64,000 nucleotides of DNA from Streptomyces lincolnensis (GCF_021173675.1 NZ_JAIHON010000009.1:124001-188000), one strand, 5' to 3'. Shown: positions 41,582 through 51,231, numbered from the stretch's first letter. Numbers and translations are program-made. The notes: generated by a model not told the origin, from the letters alone.

Positions 41582-42535
41582 GTGTCCCCACCCCCGCCCC
41601 CTCTTGGGCGCAGTCGAAGACGCGCCGCCGCCCAGGCTCTCGACGCCGCCCTCGACGACACCGAACTCGTCGCCGCACGCGCCGCGTTGGCCCAGGGCCG
41701 ATGGCAGGCGGCCCGCGCTCTGCTCGCCGAGACCGGCGACGACTGGGACCGGCGCGGACATCGCGTCACCGTCCTCGCCCAGGAGCCCTACTGCGCCGCC
41801 TGGGCCCAGGACTGGCTGGGCGTCGAGCCCGACTCGGGCGACGCCGCCGTCCTGCTCGCCCTCGCCGAGGTACGGCGCGTCCTGCGGGGCAAGGGCAAGC
41901 CGGATCAGGCCCGCGAGGCCTGCCGGACCGCCGCCGCCCTCGCCCCCGCCGACCCCACCCCCTGGCTCGGCCTGCTGATGCTGGAGCACGCCGGGGCCAC
42001 CAAGGAAGAGCTTCTGAGCCTGTTCGGCGAGGTCCGGGCCCGGTACGCCGACCACCACCACGCCCACCACCTGATCGTCGCCCGCCTCGCCGAGACCCGC
42101 GCCGAGGCCGGTCCGGACCCGCTGCACGAGGTCTACGACTTCGCGAACTGGGCCGCCGAACAGGCGCCCGCCGACTCCCCGCTGGCGATCCTCCCGGTCG
42201 TCGCGCACGCCGAGCGCTACCGCGTGCTGGCCGCCGCCGGACACGAACCGGGAGACCCCACCGCCTCGGGCCACTGGGTCGGGCGCCGGGCGCGGCAGGT
42301 GATGAAGGCCGCCTTCGACTGGTGGCTGGAGTGGGAGCACGAGGGCCACCCGCGCCGCCTCGTCGACCTCAACTTCCTCGCCCACGCCAAGGTCTGCGAG
42401 GGCCGCGGCGCCGAGGCCGCCGCCCTCTTCCACCGCATCGGCGAGCACGCCACCCCGGCGCCCTGGTCGTACCCGGACCGCGATCCGTACCCCGCCTTCC
42501 GTGCCGCACGCGACAGCGCGCTCGGCACGGCGTAA
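41582..42535 (+). CDS. Helical-repeat (TPR-like) protein
   Basis: 317 residues composed almost wholly of paired helices (ARAALAQGRWQAARALLAE; AREACRTAAALAPADPTPWL; ALAEVRRVLRGKGKPDQ), consistent with TPR/SEL1-like solenoids. No enzymatic motif is seen. GTG at 41582 has GAGGAAG upstream; an ATG at 41483 would start inside the direct-repeat region. A permease gene starts 31 bases after its stop, suggesting an accessory or regulatory role for that transporter. Confidence 0.68.
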   Translation: MSPPPPPLGRSRRRAAAQALDAALDDTELVAARAALAQGRWQAARALLAETGDDWDRRGHRVTVLAQEPYCAAWAQDWLGVEPDSGDAAVLLALAEVRRVLRGKGKPDQAREACRTAAALAPADPTPWLGLLMLEHAGATKEELLSLFGEVRARYADHHHAHHLIVARLAETRAEAGPDPLHEVYDFANWAAEQAPADSPLAILPVVAHAERYRVLAAAGHEPGDPTASGHWVGRRARQVMKAAFDWWLEWEHEGHPRRLVDLNFLAHAKVCEGRGAEAAALFHRIGEHATPAPWSYPDRDPYPAFRAARDSALGTA

Positions 42536-42566
42536 CGCCCTCACCCCCGAGAAGGACGGTCTCCCT

Positions 42567-44108
42567 GTGACAACGGACAGTTCGAGCCCCAGCAGAGCCG
42601 CCGCCGACGGCATCAGTACGTTCAAGGGGCAGGAGCGGGCCCTGCGCGCCGACCGCCTGGGCACCGGCGGCCTGCTGCTCTCCGTGCTCGCGGCGACCGC
42701 CCCCCTCATGGTCGTCGCGGGTGTCATGCCCACCACATTCGCGGTGATGGGCATCGTCGGACAGCCCCTGCTCTTCGTCGTCCTCGGCGTCGTCCTCGTC
42801 CTGTTCGGCATCGGCTACGCCGAGATGAGCCGCCACGTCCACAACGCCGGCGCCTTCTACGCCTACATCTCCCGCGGCCTCGGCGGCACCGCCGGAGCGG
42901 GCGCCGCCATGGTCGCCCTCGTCGCCTACAACGCCCTCCAGGTCGGCATCTACGGCATCTTCGGCTTCGAGGTCTCCGGCCTGTTCGCCACCTACGCCGA
43001 TCTCTCGGTGGCCTGGTGGATCCCGTCGATCGTGGCCGCTCTGGTCGTCGGCGCGCTGGGCTGGCTGAAGATCGACGTCAACGCGCGCGTGCTCGGCGTT
43101 CTGCTGATCATCGAGGTGGCCCTCGTCGTCATCTTCGACATCGCGGCCGTCGCCGACCCCGCCAAGGAAGGGCTGTCGCTGCACGCCTTCAACCCGGACA
43201 CCCTCAGCGGCGCCGGCGTCGGCACCGCCCTGTGCTTCTGCATCGCCGCCTTCCTCGGCTTCGAGCAGGCACCCGTGTACGCCGAGGAGACCAGCCGCCC
43301 GCACATCCTGGTGCCCCGCGTGATGTTCCTCGCGGTCGGCGGGGTGGCCGTCTTCTTCGCGCTCAGCAGCTGGGCCCTGACCGTCGCCGCCGGACCGTCC
43401 GCGATCGTCGGCGAGTCGCAGAAGCAGAGCGCGGGACTGCTGTTCTCCCTCACCGAGTCCCGGCTCGGCGGCACCTTCACCGACGTCCTGCACGTCCTGT
43501 TCGTGACCGGCATGTTCGCCGCCCTGCTCAGCTTCCACAACGTCGTCGCCCGCTACGCCTTCGCCATGGGCCGCGAGGGACTGCTGCCCGCCGCCTTCGG
43601 CCGCACCACCGGCACCAGCGGCGCGCCCGGCACCGGCTCGCTGCTCCAGACCACTGTGGCCGTGCTGGTCGTGGCCGCCTTCGCGATCGCCGACGACAAG
43701 CCCGCCGGTGACCCGACCGAGCCGGTCCTGCACCTGTTCACCTGGTTCGGCAACATCGGCGCCCTCGGCGTGATCCTGCTGATGGCGGCGGCCTCCGCCT
43801 CCGTGGTCGCCTTCTTCGTCCGGCGCGGAGCGGCCGGCGCGCAGGCCTGGCGGCTGGCCACCTCGACCCTCGCGGGCCTCGCCCTGCTGGTCATCGCCGT
43901 CTACACGGTGAAGGACTTCGACGTCCTCGTCGGCGCGGGCCCGGACTCCTCGCTGAGCTGGGCGCTGCCCGGCATCATCGGCCTCGCCCTCGTGGCGGGC
44001 CTGGTCCAGGGACTCGTCCTGCGCGCCCGCAACCCCCGGGCGCACGCCCGGATCGGGCTCGGCAACGAGGCGTTCCAGCTGGACAAGGCGGCGGAGCGGA
44101 CGCCGTAG
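42567..44108 (+). CDS. APC-family amino-acid/polyamine permease
   Basis: 513 residues with 12 predicted transmembrane helices. The first ones show LSVLAATAPLMVVAGVMPTT and YAEMSRHVHNAGAFYAYISR, the conserved G-rich helices of the APC superfamily; a later loop carries EETSRPHILVPR. GTG start with GAAGGAC upstream. Probably cotranscribed with the TPR-like gene. Substrate not assignable; amino acids or polyamines are likely. Confidence 0.9.
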   Translation: MTTDSSSPSRAAADGISTFKGQERALRADRLGTGGLLLSVLAATAPLMVVAGVMPTTFAVMGIVGQPLLFVVLGVVLVLFGIGYAEMSRHVHNAGAFYAYISRGLGGTAGAGAAMVALVAYNALQVGIYGIFGFEVSGLFATYADLSVAWWIPSIVAALVVGALGWLKIDVNARVLGVLLIIEVALVVIFDIAAVADPAKEGLSLHAFNPDTLSGAGVGTALCFCIAAFLGFEQAPVYAEETSRPHILVPRVMFLAVGGVAVFFALSSWALTVAAGPSAIVGESQKQSAGLLFSLTESRLGGTFTDVLHVLFVTGMFAALLSFHNVVARYAFAMGREGLLPAAFGRTTGTSGAPGTGSLLQTTVAVLVVAAFAIADDKPAGDPTEPVLHLFTWFGNIGALGVILLMAAASASVVAFFVRRGAAGAQAWRLATSTLAGLALLVIAVYTVKDFDVLVGAGPDSSLSWALPGIIGLALVAGLVQGLVLRARNPRAHARIGLGNEAFQLDKAAERTP

Positions 44109-44201
44109 CACCCCGGGAACGCCGTAAGAAGTGGTTACGGAAGTCTGACGGGCACCCGCGATTCCTGGCCCCGCCGGGGTCACGGGTGTTCGAATGAGGA
44201 G

Positions 44202-44930
44202 GTGAACCCCGAACACTCCGAGGAGCAGCAGGGCGCGCCCATCGGCCGCCGTGTCCTCCTCGGCACCCTCGGCCTGGGCGCGCTCGGCGTGATCGCCGCG
44301 CCCACCCTGCAACGCGGTCTGGAGTCCTTCCTCGGCGGCGCCGCCGACAAGGACCCCACCGGCCTGACCGGCCTGCTCCCGAACGGCGGCGGCTTCCGCT
44401 ACTACTCGGTGACGTCCTCCGTCCCGCGCAAGAACGCCGGGAACTACCGCCTCAAGGTCGACGGCCTGGTCGCGCGCCCCGCCGAGTACACCCTCGCCGA
44501 CCTGCGGGCGATGCCCCAGACCCGGATGGTCAAGGACGTCCAGTGCGTCACCGGCTGGCGGGTCCCCGACACCCCCTTCGAAGGCGTACGGCTGTCCCGG
44601 CTGCTGGACGCCGCGGGCGTGCGCGGCAATGCGGGCGCCGTCCGCTTCACCTGCTTCGACGGCGCCTACACCGAGAGCCTCACCCTCGAACAGGCCCGCC
44701 GCGCGGACGTCCTGGTCGCCCTGCGCATGCAGGACAAGGACCTCGGGCACTCCCACGGCGGCCCCGTCCGCCTCTACGTGGCGCCCATGTACTTCTACAA
44801 GTCCGCCAAGTGGCTCTCCGGCATCACCGTCACCGAGGACGTGGAGCCGGGCTACTGGGAGGAACGGGGCTACGACGTCGACGCCTGGGTCGGCCGGTCG
44901 AACGGACGCGACGATGAGCCTACGAGTTGA
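44202..44930 (+). CDS. Sulfite-oxidase-fold molybdoenzyme (MsrP/SorT-like)
   Basis: 242 residues. A twin-arginine signal (IGRRVLLGTLGLGALGV) directs export after cofactor loading. The Mo-ligating Cys is in VQCVTGWRVP, and the SUOX-type domain extends through GGPVRLYVAPMYFYKSAKW. Related enzymes reduce oxidised methionine or oxidise sulfite. GTG at 44202 is unusual because GAGGAG abuts it with no spacer. The overlapping cytochrome b gene downstream provides an electron route to quinone, replacing MsrQ. Confidence 0.86.
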   Translation: MNPEHSEEQQGAPIGRRVLLGTLGLGALGVIAAPTLQRGLESFLGGAADKDPTGLTGLLPNGGGFRYYSVTSSVPRKNAGNYRLKVDGLVARPAEYTLADLRAMPQTRMVKDVQCVTGWRVPDTPFEGVRLSRLLDAAGVRGNAGAVRFTCFDGAYTESLTLEQARRADVLVALRMQDKDLGHSHGGPVRLYVAPMYFYKSAKWLSGITVTEDVEPGYWEERGYDVDAWVGRSNGRDDEPTS

Positions 44931-45534
44931 CGCCCCGGCGCCCGCGCGGATCCGCCGCTTCGGCCGCTCCCAGCGGTGGGTGCACCGCACGACCGCCGCG
45001 CTGATGGGCGTGTGCGTGCTGACGGCGGCCTGCCTCTACCTCCCCCAGCTCGCCGAACTCGTCGGCCGCCGCGAGCTGGTCGTCCGCGTCCACGAGTGGT
45101 CCGGCCTCGCCCTTCCGGTGCCGGTCCTGGCGGGCCTGGTCTCCCGCGCCTTCCGCGCCGACCTCGGCCGCCTGAACCGCTTCGGTCCGCACGACCGCGT
45201 CTGGCTGCGCGCGGCGCTGCGCCGCGACAAGCGGCGCGCGGCCCGGCCGGCCGCCAAGTTCAACGCCGGGCAGAAGATCTACGCCGCCTGGATCGCCGGC
45301 GCGACCCTCGTCATGCTCGGCACCGGCCTGCTGATGTGGTTCACCCACCTCACCCCCATCCAGTGGCGCACCAGCGCCACCTTCGTCCACGACTGGCTCG
45401 CCCTCACCCTCGGCATCGTCCTCGCCGGCCACATCGGCATGGCCCTCGCCGACCCGGAGGCCCGCCGCGGCCTGCGCACCGGCTCGGTGAGCCGGGAGTG
45501 GGCGGAGCGCGAACACCCGCTGTGGCGGCCGTGA
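44914..45534 (+). CDS. Cytochrome b561/Ni-Fe-hydrogenase-type membrane haem protein
   Basis: 206 residues with four transmembrane helices. Likely haem ligands are His24 (WVHRT), His59 (RVHEW), and His residues in VHDWLAL and LAGHIGMAL. Overlaps the molybdoenzyme gene by 17 bases. Known partners of SUOX-type enzymes are such cytochrome b proteins, so this should be the membrane electron-transfer subunit for the exported enzyme. Confidence 0.85.
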   Translation: MSLRVDAPAPARIRRFGRSQRWVHRTTAALMGVCVLTAACLYLPQLAELVGRRELVVRVHEWSGLALPVPVLAGLVSRAFRADLGRLNRFGPHDRVWLRAALRRDKRRAARPAAKFNAGQKIYAAWIAGATLVMLGTGLLMWFTHLTPIQWRTSATFVHDWLALTLGIVLAGHIGMALADPEARRGLRTGSVSREWAEREHPLWRP

Positions 45535-45545
45535 CCTGACTGAGG

Positions 45546-46598
45546 TCAGGGGCACTCGGTCGCGCGGTACGCACCGCCGCTGACGTACTCCACGCGCAGG
45601 CTCTCGTCCTGTTCCCGCAGCACGTACAGCCTGCCCTGCCAGGGCGCCCAGTCCCGGGCCACGAGGAACAGCCGGTCACCGGAGACATGGAACAGCCGCA
45701 GCCCGGCGTACCGGTAGCGATAGGGGCTGCCCTTGGCGTCCACGACGGCGAAGCAACTGCCGTCGCCCCGGATCAGCAGGTCCCGCTCGCTGAACACGAC
45801 GACGGCCGGGAACCCCTCGTCGACCGTGGCGGCCGTCGTCGCCGCGCGCCCCCGGCCGACGATCCCGGCGTAGGCGTACACGGCCCAGAACAGCGCGATC
45901 ACGGCGACCAGGAGAGCGGGCGCCCAGATCCGCGCGACGCGGGGCCGGGGCGTCCTCGCGCCGGATCCTCCCGGCCGGGCGTGCGCGTAGGCGCTGACCA
46001 GTGCCCCGGCCAGGATCACCAGCGGGAGAAGGAGTTCGAGGAGGCCGCGTGCCACGTAGTACATGGGCGCGAGCAGCACCGAGAGCACCCACGCGTGCCG
46101 CAGCACCCGCAACACCGGAGCGGCCCGCTCCGGATCCCGCTCCACCCGCCGGTGCAGCGCCGCCGCCCCGATCCAGACGGCGGCCGCCACGAGCACGGGC
46201 AGGTACAGCGCGTCGACACTGCGCAGCAGATAGTCGGCCGTGGAGAACCGGAAGAGGGTGTCCCGCAGGCCCAGTGCCCGGGTCTCGGCGTCCGTGCTCG
46301 CCCAGCCGAAGTAGAAGAGGACGGCGGTGAAGAGGGAGAGGAACGAGCCCGCGGTGCCGAGGAGTTCGAGCCATCGGGGGGCGGTGGCGGGCGGGGGTTC
46401 CGGCTCGGGCGAGGGCTCCGGCTCGGGCGGAGGTGGGGGCGAAGGCGGAGGCGGAGGCGGGGGTGCCGGTTCGGGCGTGGGCGTCGGCGGCGTGGGTCTC
46501 GGGTCCGGATCGGGCGGCGGCGGTGTACGGCGGAGCGCGCCTCGGGCTCGGGCCGCCGCCGTACGCAGGCGACCGAGCGGGGTGGTGTTACCGCTCAC
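45546..46598 (-). CDS. Uncharacterised membrane protein with a long Pro/Glu-rich N-terminal tail
   Basis: 350 residues. Residues about 25-75 are a Pro/Glu tract (PPPPPPPSPPPPPEPEPSPE), followed by five hydrophobic helices (FLSLFTAVLFYFGW, LPVLVAAAVWIGAAAL, VLSVLLAPMYYVARGL, LLLPLVILAGALVSAYAH, PALLVAVIALFWAVYAYAG) and an extracytoplasmic beta domain. GTG at 46598 overlaps the upstream lipoprotein stop (GTGA), so the two are coupled. No function recognised. Confidence 0.65.
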   Translation of the reverse strand: MSGNTTPLGRLRTAAARARGALRRTPPPPDPDPRPTPPTPTPEPAPPPPPPPSPPPPPEPEPSPEPEPPPATAPRWLELLGTAGSFLSLFTAVLFYFGWASTDAETRALGLRDTLFRFSTADYLLRSVDALYLPVLVAAAVWIGAAALHRRVERDPERAAPVLRVLRHAWVLSVLLAPMYYVARGLLELLLPLVILAGALVSAYAHARPGGSGARTPRPRVARIWAPALLVAVIALFWAVYAYAGIVGRGRAATTAATVDEGFPAVVVFSERDLLIRGDGSCFAVVDAKGSPYRYRYAGLRLFHVSGDRLFLVARDWAPWQGRLYVLREQDESLRVEYVSGGAYRATECP

Positions 46599-47797
46599 GG
46601 GGAGCCGGTGGTGGAAGGGGAGTCCTCCGGGGACTCGACCGGCGACGGACCGGGGGAGACGAGGGTGAAGGCGTTCTCCACGGTCGCCGTCGCGGAGCCG
46701 CCGTTGTGGTCGAGGTGCACGGTGGCCTCGCGCGGGTAGTCGCCCCCTTCCGGGGCGGGTACCTCGAAGGTCCACTGGTCGGGTCGCCCGGCCGGCGGGC
46801 TCGGCACGTCCGGCAGGTCGACACCGATCCCCGCGACGGTGAGGACACTCGCACCGCCCGGCAGCTCCGCCTTGTCGAAGAAGATGCCGTCGAGCTTGAT
46901 CCTGATCCTCTCGCCCGGCGCGGCCCTGCCGTCCTCGCCGACGTCCACGGAGGCGATCCGGAACGAGCAGACGGCACTCCCGTTGGCCGAGGACGGCGTC
47001 AGTCGCGCGGTGGCGGAGGGATGCTGCCGGTGGAAACGCAGGACGTCGCCGAGTACGGCGAGGGCCGCGCGTCCCTTGCAGTCGCCGAGCCGGCCCTGGG
47101 CAGCGGCGTAGTCGGCCGCGGCCGTGTCCCAACTTCCCTTCCCGCCCTGTACGGCCTGACAGGCCTCGGCCAGCCCGCGCAGCACCCGCCACTCGGGGGA
47201 CGACGGGTTCGCCGGGATCTTCCCCGCGGTGTCCGCGCAGCTCTGCGGGGACGTGCCGAGCAGGTCGTAGGCCGTCTCCGGGTCGATCGTGCCATTGGTG
47301 TTGGGCGACCTCGGGCCCGGCGGCAACCACGAGGGTCCTTCGATACGTCCGCCCCCGCCGCCGGAGTTCCCACCGTTCCCCGAGCCGCCGGAACCGCCGG
47401 AACCGCCTGGGCCCTCCGAGCCGCCCGAGCCTCCAGACCCTTGGGATCCGCCAGAGCCTCCGGACCCGGAACCCCCGGACCCGGAACCCCCAGATCCGCC
47501 CGACCCGCTCGAACTCCCGCCGCCACCCGACCCGTTGGACCCGTCACCGCCGCCGGTACCGTCGTCCGGCCGCCACGTCGGTGTCCCCTCGCCGGAGCCC
47601 GAGCCGCCCGTGCCGCCGGTCCCTTCGTCGTCCCCGCCGGAACTCTCGCCGGAACCCCCGCCCGAGGTACTCGTCCCACCGCCGCCGGACCCACCGCCCG
47701 ACTCGTCACCGCCCCCACCGCACGCCGCGGCCGTGCCGATCGCCAGGGCTCCCGCGAGCAGGAGCCCCGATATGCGCATCCCGAGTGAAATCGCCAT
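46595..47797 (-). CDS. Lipoprotein with a very long Gly/Ser linker
   Basis: 400 residues. A lipobox Cys at residue 26 (AIGTAAAC) is followed by about 120 residues of almost pure Gly/Ser with a few acidic residues (GGSGGSGSGGSGSGGSGGS), then a structured domain (EGPSWLPPGPRSPNT to the end) with paired Cys (SPQSCADTAG, GRLGDCKGRA). The linker should lift the domain away from the membrane. The next gene, a membrane protein with a Pro/Glu-rich linker, overlaps its stop by 4 bases, so the two probably form a surface complex. No family recognised. Confidence 0.75.
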   Translation of the reverse strand: MAISLGMRISGLLLAGALAIGTAAACGGGGDESGGGSGGGGTSTSGGGSGESSGGDDEGTGGTGGSGSGEGTPTWRPDDGTGGGDGSNGSGGGGSSSGSGGSGGSGSGGSGSGGSGGSQGSGGSGGSEGPGGSGGSGGSGNGGNSGGGGGRIEGPSWLPPGPRSPNTNGTIDPETAYDLLGTSPQSCADTAGKIPANPSSPEWRVLRGLAEACQAVQGGKGSWDTAAADYAAAQGRLGDCKGRAALAVLGDVLRFHRQHPSATARLTPSSANGSAVCSFRIASVDVGEDGRAAPGERIRIKLDGIFFDKAELPGGASVLTVAGIGVDLPDVPSPPAGRPDQWTFEVPAPEGGDYPREATVHLDHNGGSATATVENAFTLVSPGPSPVESPEDSPSTTGSP

Positions 47798-47968
47798 GAC
47801 GCCCCCGAAGCCATAGGCCCCGGGACGTCGGCCGCGCAGGCCGATGACGGCGGGCGGCGCCCCGGAGTGTTCCCATGATGGGACGCGCCCCCGTGTCCGG
47901 GAAGCGGCTTCGCCCAGGCTGCGAAAGCTGGGGCGAATCGATGCCAGGGGGGCGAGGTTCGGCCGACG

Positions 47969-48994
47969 TCAGGGCGTGAAGTCGAGCAGCACCTTGCACG
48001 ACCGGCTCCGGTCCGCCGCCAGCGCGAACGCCGACTCGGCCTCCCGGACCGGGACCACCGCGCTGATCAGCTCGTCGAAGGCGGGCTCCGTCGCGAGCAG
48101 CGCCAGCGCCTCGTCGAACTCGCCGTCGAAGCGGAACGCGCCCCGCAGCTCGATCTCCCGGCTCACCACCAGGTTCCCGGCGAAGGGACTGGGCCCCGGC
48201 GGCAGCATGCCGAGCTGGACGAGGACCCCGCCGCGCCGGACCAGGCGGAGGCAGGTGTCCAGGCCCGCGGCCACCCCGGACGCCTCGACGGCGATGTCGA
48301 CTTCGGACGGCCACCCGGGATCAGCCGGATCGTCCGCCCGTACGAGGGTGTCGGCGCCCGCGGCCGAGGCGTACGCCAGGGCCGCCGGGAGCAGGTCCGT
48401 CACCGTCACGTGGGCGGCGCCCGCGGCCCTGGCCGCCGCGACCACCAGACAGCCGATCGGCCCGGCCCCGGTGACCAGGACGTGCCGTCCCCGCACGTCC
48501 CCGGCCCGCCGGACCGCGTGCAGGGCCACCGACAGCGGCTCCGCGAGCGCCGCCCGACGCAGCTCCAGACCGGGCGGCAGGGGCCGCAACTGCTCGGCCG
48601 GTACGGTCACTTGAGCCGCGAAACCGCCCTGCACGTGCGGGAAGCGCGCCGCGCTGCCGAGGTAGCGCGTGTCCCGGCAGACGTTCCGGCGCCCGTCGGC
48701 GCACTCCGGGCACACCCCGCAGGGGGTCGCGGGGTGCACCGCGACGGCCGTACCGGGAACGGGACCCGACGCCCCGTCACCGTAGGAGACGACCGTGCCG
48801 ACCACCTCGTGGCCCAGCAGCATCGGCTCCTTGAGGCGGAAGTCGCCGACCCCGCCGTGCCGCCAGTAGTGCAGATCCGAGCCGCACACCCCGCCGTAGC
48901 GGACGGCGACCAGGGCCTGACCGGGACCGGGCGCCGGAGTCGCCAACTCCTCCACACGCAGGTCGTCCTGACCGTGGATCACACAACCGAGCAT
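47969..48994 (-). CDS. idnD: L-idonate 5-dehydrogenase-type zinc MDR enzyme
   Basis: 341 residues. Catalytic zinc ligands are in VCGSDLHYWRHG and GHEVVGTV; the structural zinc site includes CGVCPECADGRRNVC; cofactor-binding TGAGPIGCLV is present. The GGVGDFRLKEPM segment and size fit IdnD, which interconverts L-idonate and 5-ketogluconate. Fourth gene of the gntK-gntP-idnO-idnD operon, immediately after the SDR gene. The exact substrate could be another polyol, but context strongly favours idonate/gluconate. Confidence 0.82.
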   Translation of the reverse strand: MLGCVIHGQDDLRVEELATPAPGPGQALVAVRYGGVCGSDLHYWRHGGVGDFRLKEPMLLGHEVVGTVVSYGDGASGPVPGTAVAVHPATPCGVCPECADGRRNVCRDTRYLGSAARFPHVQGGFAAQVTVPAEQLRPLPPGLELRRAALAEPLSVALHAVRRAGDVRGRHVLVTGAGPIGCLVVAAARAAGAAHVTVTDLLPAALAYASAAGADTLVRADDPADPGWPSEVDIAVEASGVAAGLDTCLRLVRRGGVLVQLGMLPPGPSPFAGNLVVSREIELRGAFRFDGEFDEALALLATEPAFDELISAVVPVREAESAFALAADRSRSCKVLLDFTP

Positions 48995-49008
48995 CAGCGC
49001 GGCCCCCT

Positions 49009-49767
49009 TCACAGAACGCTCGTCATGCCGCCGTCGACGTACAGGATCTGTCCGCCGATGAAGTCCGCGGCCGGGGAGGCCAGGAACAGCACCCCGCCCA
49101 CCAGGTCCTCGGTGCGGCCCCAGCGCCCGGCCGGAGTGCGCTTGCGCACCCAGGCGCTGAACTCCGCGTCCTCGACCAGGGGTTGGGTCAGCTCGGTCTC
49201 GATGTAGCCGGGCCCGAGGCCGTTGACCTGGACGCCGTACGGCCCCCAGTCGGCGCACATGCCCTTGGTGAGCATCTTCAGCGCGCCCTTGGTGGCGGCG
49301 TAGGGCGCGATGCCGGGCCGGACCACCTCGCTCTGCAACGAGCAGATGTTGACGATCTTGCCGTGGCCGCGTTCCGTCATCCGCCGGGCCGCCTCACGCC
49401 CCACCAGGAAGGCGCTGGTGAGGTTGGTGTCGAGGACGCGATGCCAGTCGGAGTCGGTGAACTCCAGGAGCGGGGCGCGCAGTTGCATGCCCGCGTTGTT
49501 GACCAGGATGTCGAGCGGGCCGACGCGTTCCTCGACGTCCGCGATCCCGGCGGCCACGGACGGGCCGTCGGTCACGTCGAACACGGCGGTGTGGACCTCG
49601 CCGGGCAGGTCCGCGGCCGCCTTGGTGAGGCGGTCGCCGTCGCGTCCGTTGAGGACGACCCGGCAGCCCGCCTCGGCCAGGCCCCGGGCCAGCGCGAGGC
49701 CGATGCCCCGGCTGGACCCGGTGACCAGGGCGGTCCGGCCGGTGATGTCGAACAGAGGGTGACTCAT
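49009..49767 (-). CDS. idnO: Gluconate 5-dehydrogenase-type SDR
   Basis: 252 residues. NAD(P)-binding TGSSRGIG, catalytic Ser in NICSLQSEV and Tyr/Lys in PYAATKGAL, and a family-typical GYIETELTQPL lid. IdnO reduces 5-ketogluconate to gluconate, which the downstream-acting kinase GntK then phosphorylates. It sits between gntP and idnD with short gaps (10 and 14 bases). Confidence 0.85.
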   Translation of the reverse strand: MSHPLFDITGRTALVTGSSRGIGLALARGLAEAGCRVVLNGRDGDRLTKAAADLPGEVHTAVFDVTDGPSVAAGIADVEERVGPLDILVNNAGMQLRAPLLEFTDSDWHRVLDTNLTSAFLVGREAARRMTERGHGKIVNICSLQSEVVRPGIAPYAATKGALKMLTKGMCADWGPYGVQVNGLGPGYIETELTQPLVEDAEFSAWVRKRTPAGRWGRTEDLVGGVLFLASPAADFIGGQILYVDGGMTSVL

Positions 49768-49777
49768 CCTCGTACTC

Positions 49778-51175
49778 CTAGATGATCAGCGACAGGAGCA
49801 GGACGATGCCGCCCGCGACCACCGAGATGATCGTCTCCATCACGGACCAGGTCTTGATGTTCTGGCCGACGCTGAGGCCGAAGTACTCCTTCACCATCCA
49901 GAACCCGGCGTCGTTGACGTGGCTGAAGAACAGCGAACCGGCGCCGATGGCCAGGACCAGCAGGGCCGCGTGGGTCGTGGACATGTCGGCGGCCAGCGGG
50001 GCGACCAGTCCGGCCGCGGAGACCGTGGCCACCGTCGCCGAGCCGGTCGCGAGGCGGATCGCCACGGCGATCAGCCAGGCCAGCAGCAGCGCCGGGATCG
50101 ACCAGTCCTCGGAGATGTCCAGGATCATCCGGCCCACGCCGGTGTCGATCAGCGTCTGCTTGAAGCCGCCGCCCGCTCCGACGATCAGCAGGATGCCCGC
50201 GATCGGGGCGAGGCCCTTCTCGACCAGCGGGGTGAGCCGGTCGCGGCCGAAGCCGGCGGGCCGCAGCAGCGTGAAGATGCCCACGAGCACGGCGGCGAGC
50301 AGGGCGATCAGCGGGGAGCCGATGACGTCGAAGACCCGCTGGACGGTGTTCTCGGGGTCGTCGATGACGATGTCGACCAGCGCCTTGGCGAGCATCAGGA
50401 CGACCGGGAGCAGGATCGTGATCAGCGTGGCGCCGAAGCCGGGACGCTTGTCCAGGTCCTCCGAGACGCGCTGGGGGATCATCCGGTCCGGGGCGGGCAC
50501 ATCCACCCAGCGGGCCGCGTACCGCGAGAACAGCGGACCGGCGATGATCACCGTCGGGATCGCCACGAGGACGCCGAGGGCCAGCGTGACCCCGAGGTCG
50601 GCCTTGACCGCGTCGATCGCGACCAGCGGGCCGGGGTGCGGCGGCACCAGGCCGTGCATCACGGACAGACCCGCCAGCGCCGGGATGCCGATCCGCATCA
50701 GCGAGTAGTTGCCGCGCTTGGCGACCATCAGCACGACCGGGATCAGCAGGACGACGCCGACCTCGAAGAACAGCGGCAGACCGATCACGGAGGCGATCAG
50801 GACCATCGCCCAGGGCATCGTCCGCCCGTTGGCCCGCGCCAGGATCGTGTCGACGATCTGGTCGGCGCCGCCGGAGTCGGCGAGCATCTTGCCGAGGATC
50901 GCGCCGAGCGCGATCAGCACACCCACACCGGCGACCGTGGTGCCGAGCCCGGTGGTGAAGCTGGTGATGGCCTTGTCGAGCGGGGCCCCGGCGAACGCGC
51001 CCAGCGCCAGCGACCCGATGGTCAGCGACAGGAACGCGTGGAGCTTGAACTTGGTGATGAGCAGGACGATGACGGCGATGCCCGCCAGGACGGCGATGCC
51101 CAGCTGGGCGTGGCCGGCCGAGGTGATCGGCTCGGGCGCGTCCGCTGCCAGCATCTCGACGCTGAGTCTGGTCAC
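49778..51175 (-). CDS. gntP: GntP-family gluconate:H+ symporter
   Basis: 465 residues with about 12-14 transmembrane helices. GAILGKMLADSGGADQIVDT is the first conserved GntP element, MHGLVPPHPGPLVAIDAV the second, and SHVNDAGFWMVKEYFGLS the C-terminal signature. GTG at 51175. Imports gluconate or idonate; second gene of the operon, directly followed by idnO. Confidence 0.93.
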   Translation of the reverse strand: MTRLSVEMLAADAPEPITSAGHAQLGIAVLAGIAVIVLLITKFKLHAFLSLTIGSLALGAFAGAPLDKAITSFTTGLGTTVAGVGVLIALGAILGKMLADSGGADQIVDTILARANGRTMPWAMVLIASVIGLPLFFEVGVVLLIPVVLMVAKRGNYSLMRIGIPALAGLSVMHGLVPPHPGPLVAIDAVKADLGVTLALGVLVAIPTVIIAGPLFSRYAARWVDVPAPDRMIPQRVSEDLDKRPGFGATLITILLPVVLMLAKALVDIVIDDPENTVQRVFDVIGSPLIALLAAVLVGIFTLLRPAGFGRDRLTPLVEKGLAPIAGILLIVGAGGGFKQTLIDTGVGRMILDISEDWSIPALLLAWLIAVAIRLATGSATVATVSAAGLVAPLAADMSTTHAALLVLAIGAGSLFFSHVNDAGFWMVKEYFGLSVGQNIKTWSVMETIISVVAGGIVLLLSLII

Positions 51176-51231
51176 GGGGGTGGTTCCCTTGCAGGTACGG
51201 GGATGGGGGAGGGGGAGGTGCCGTGGGGGGT

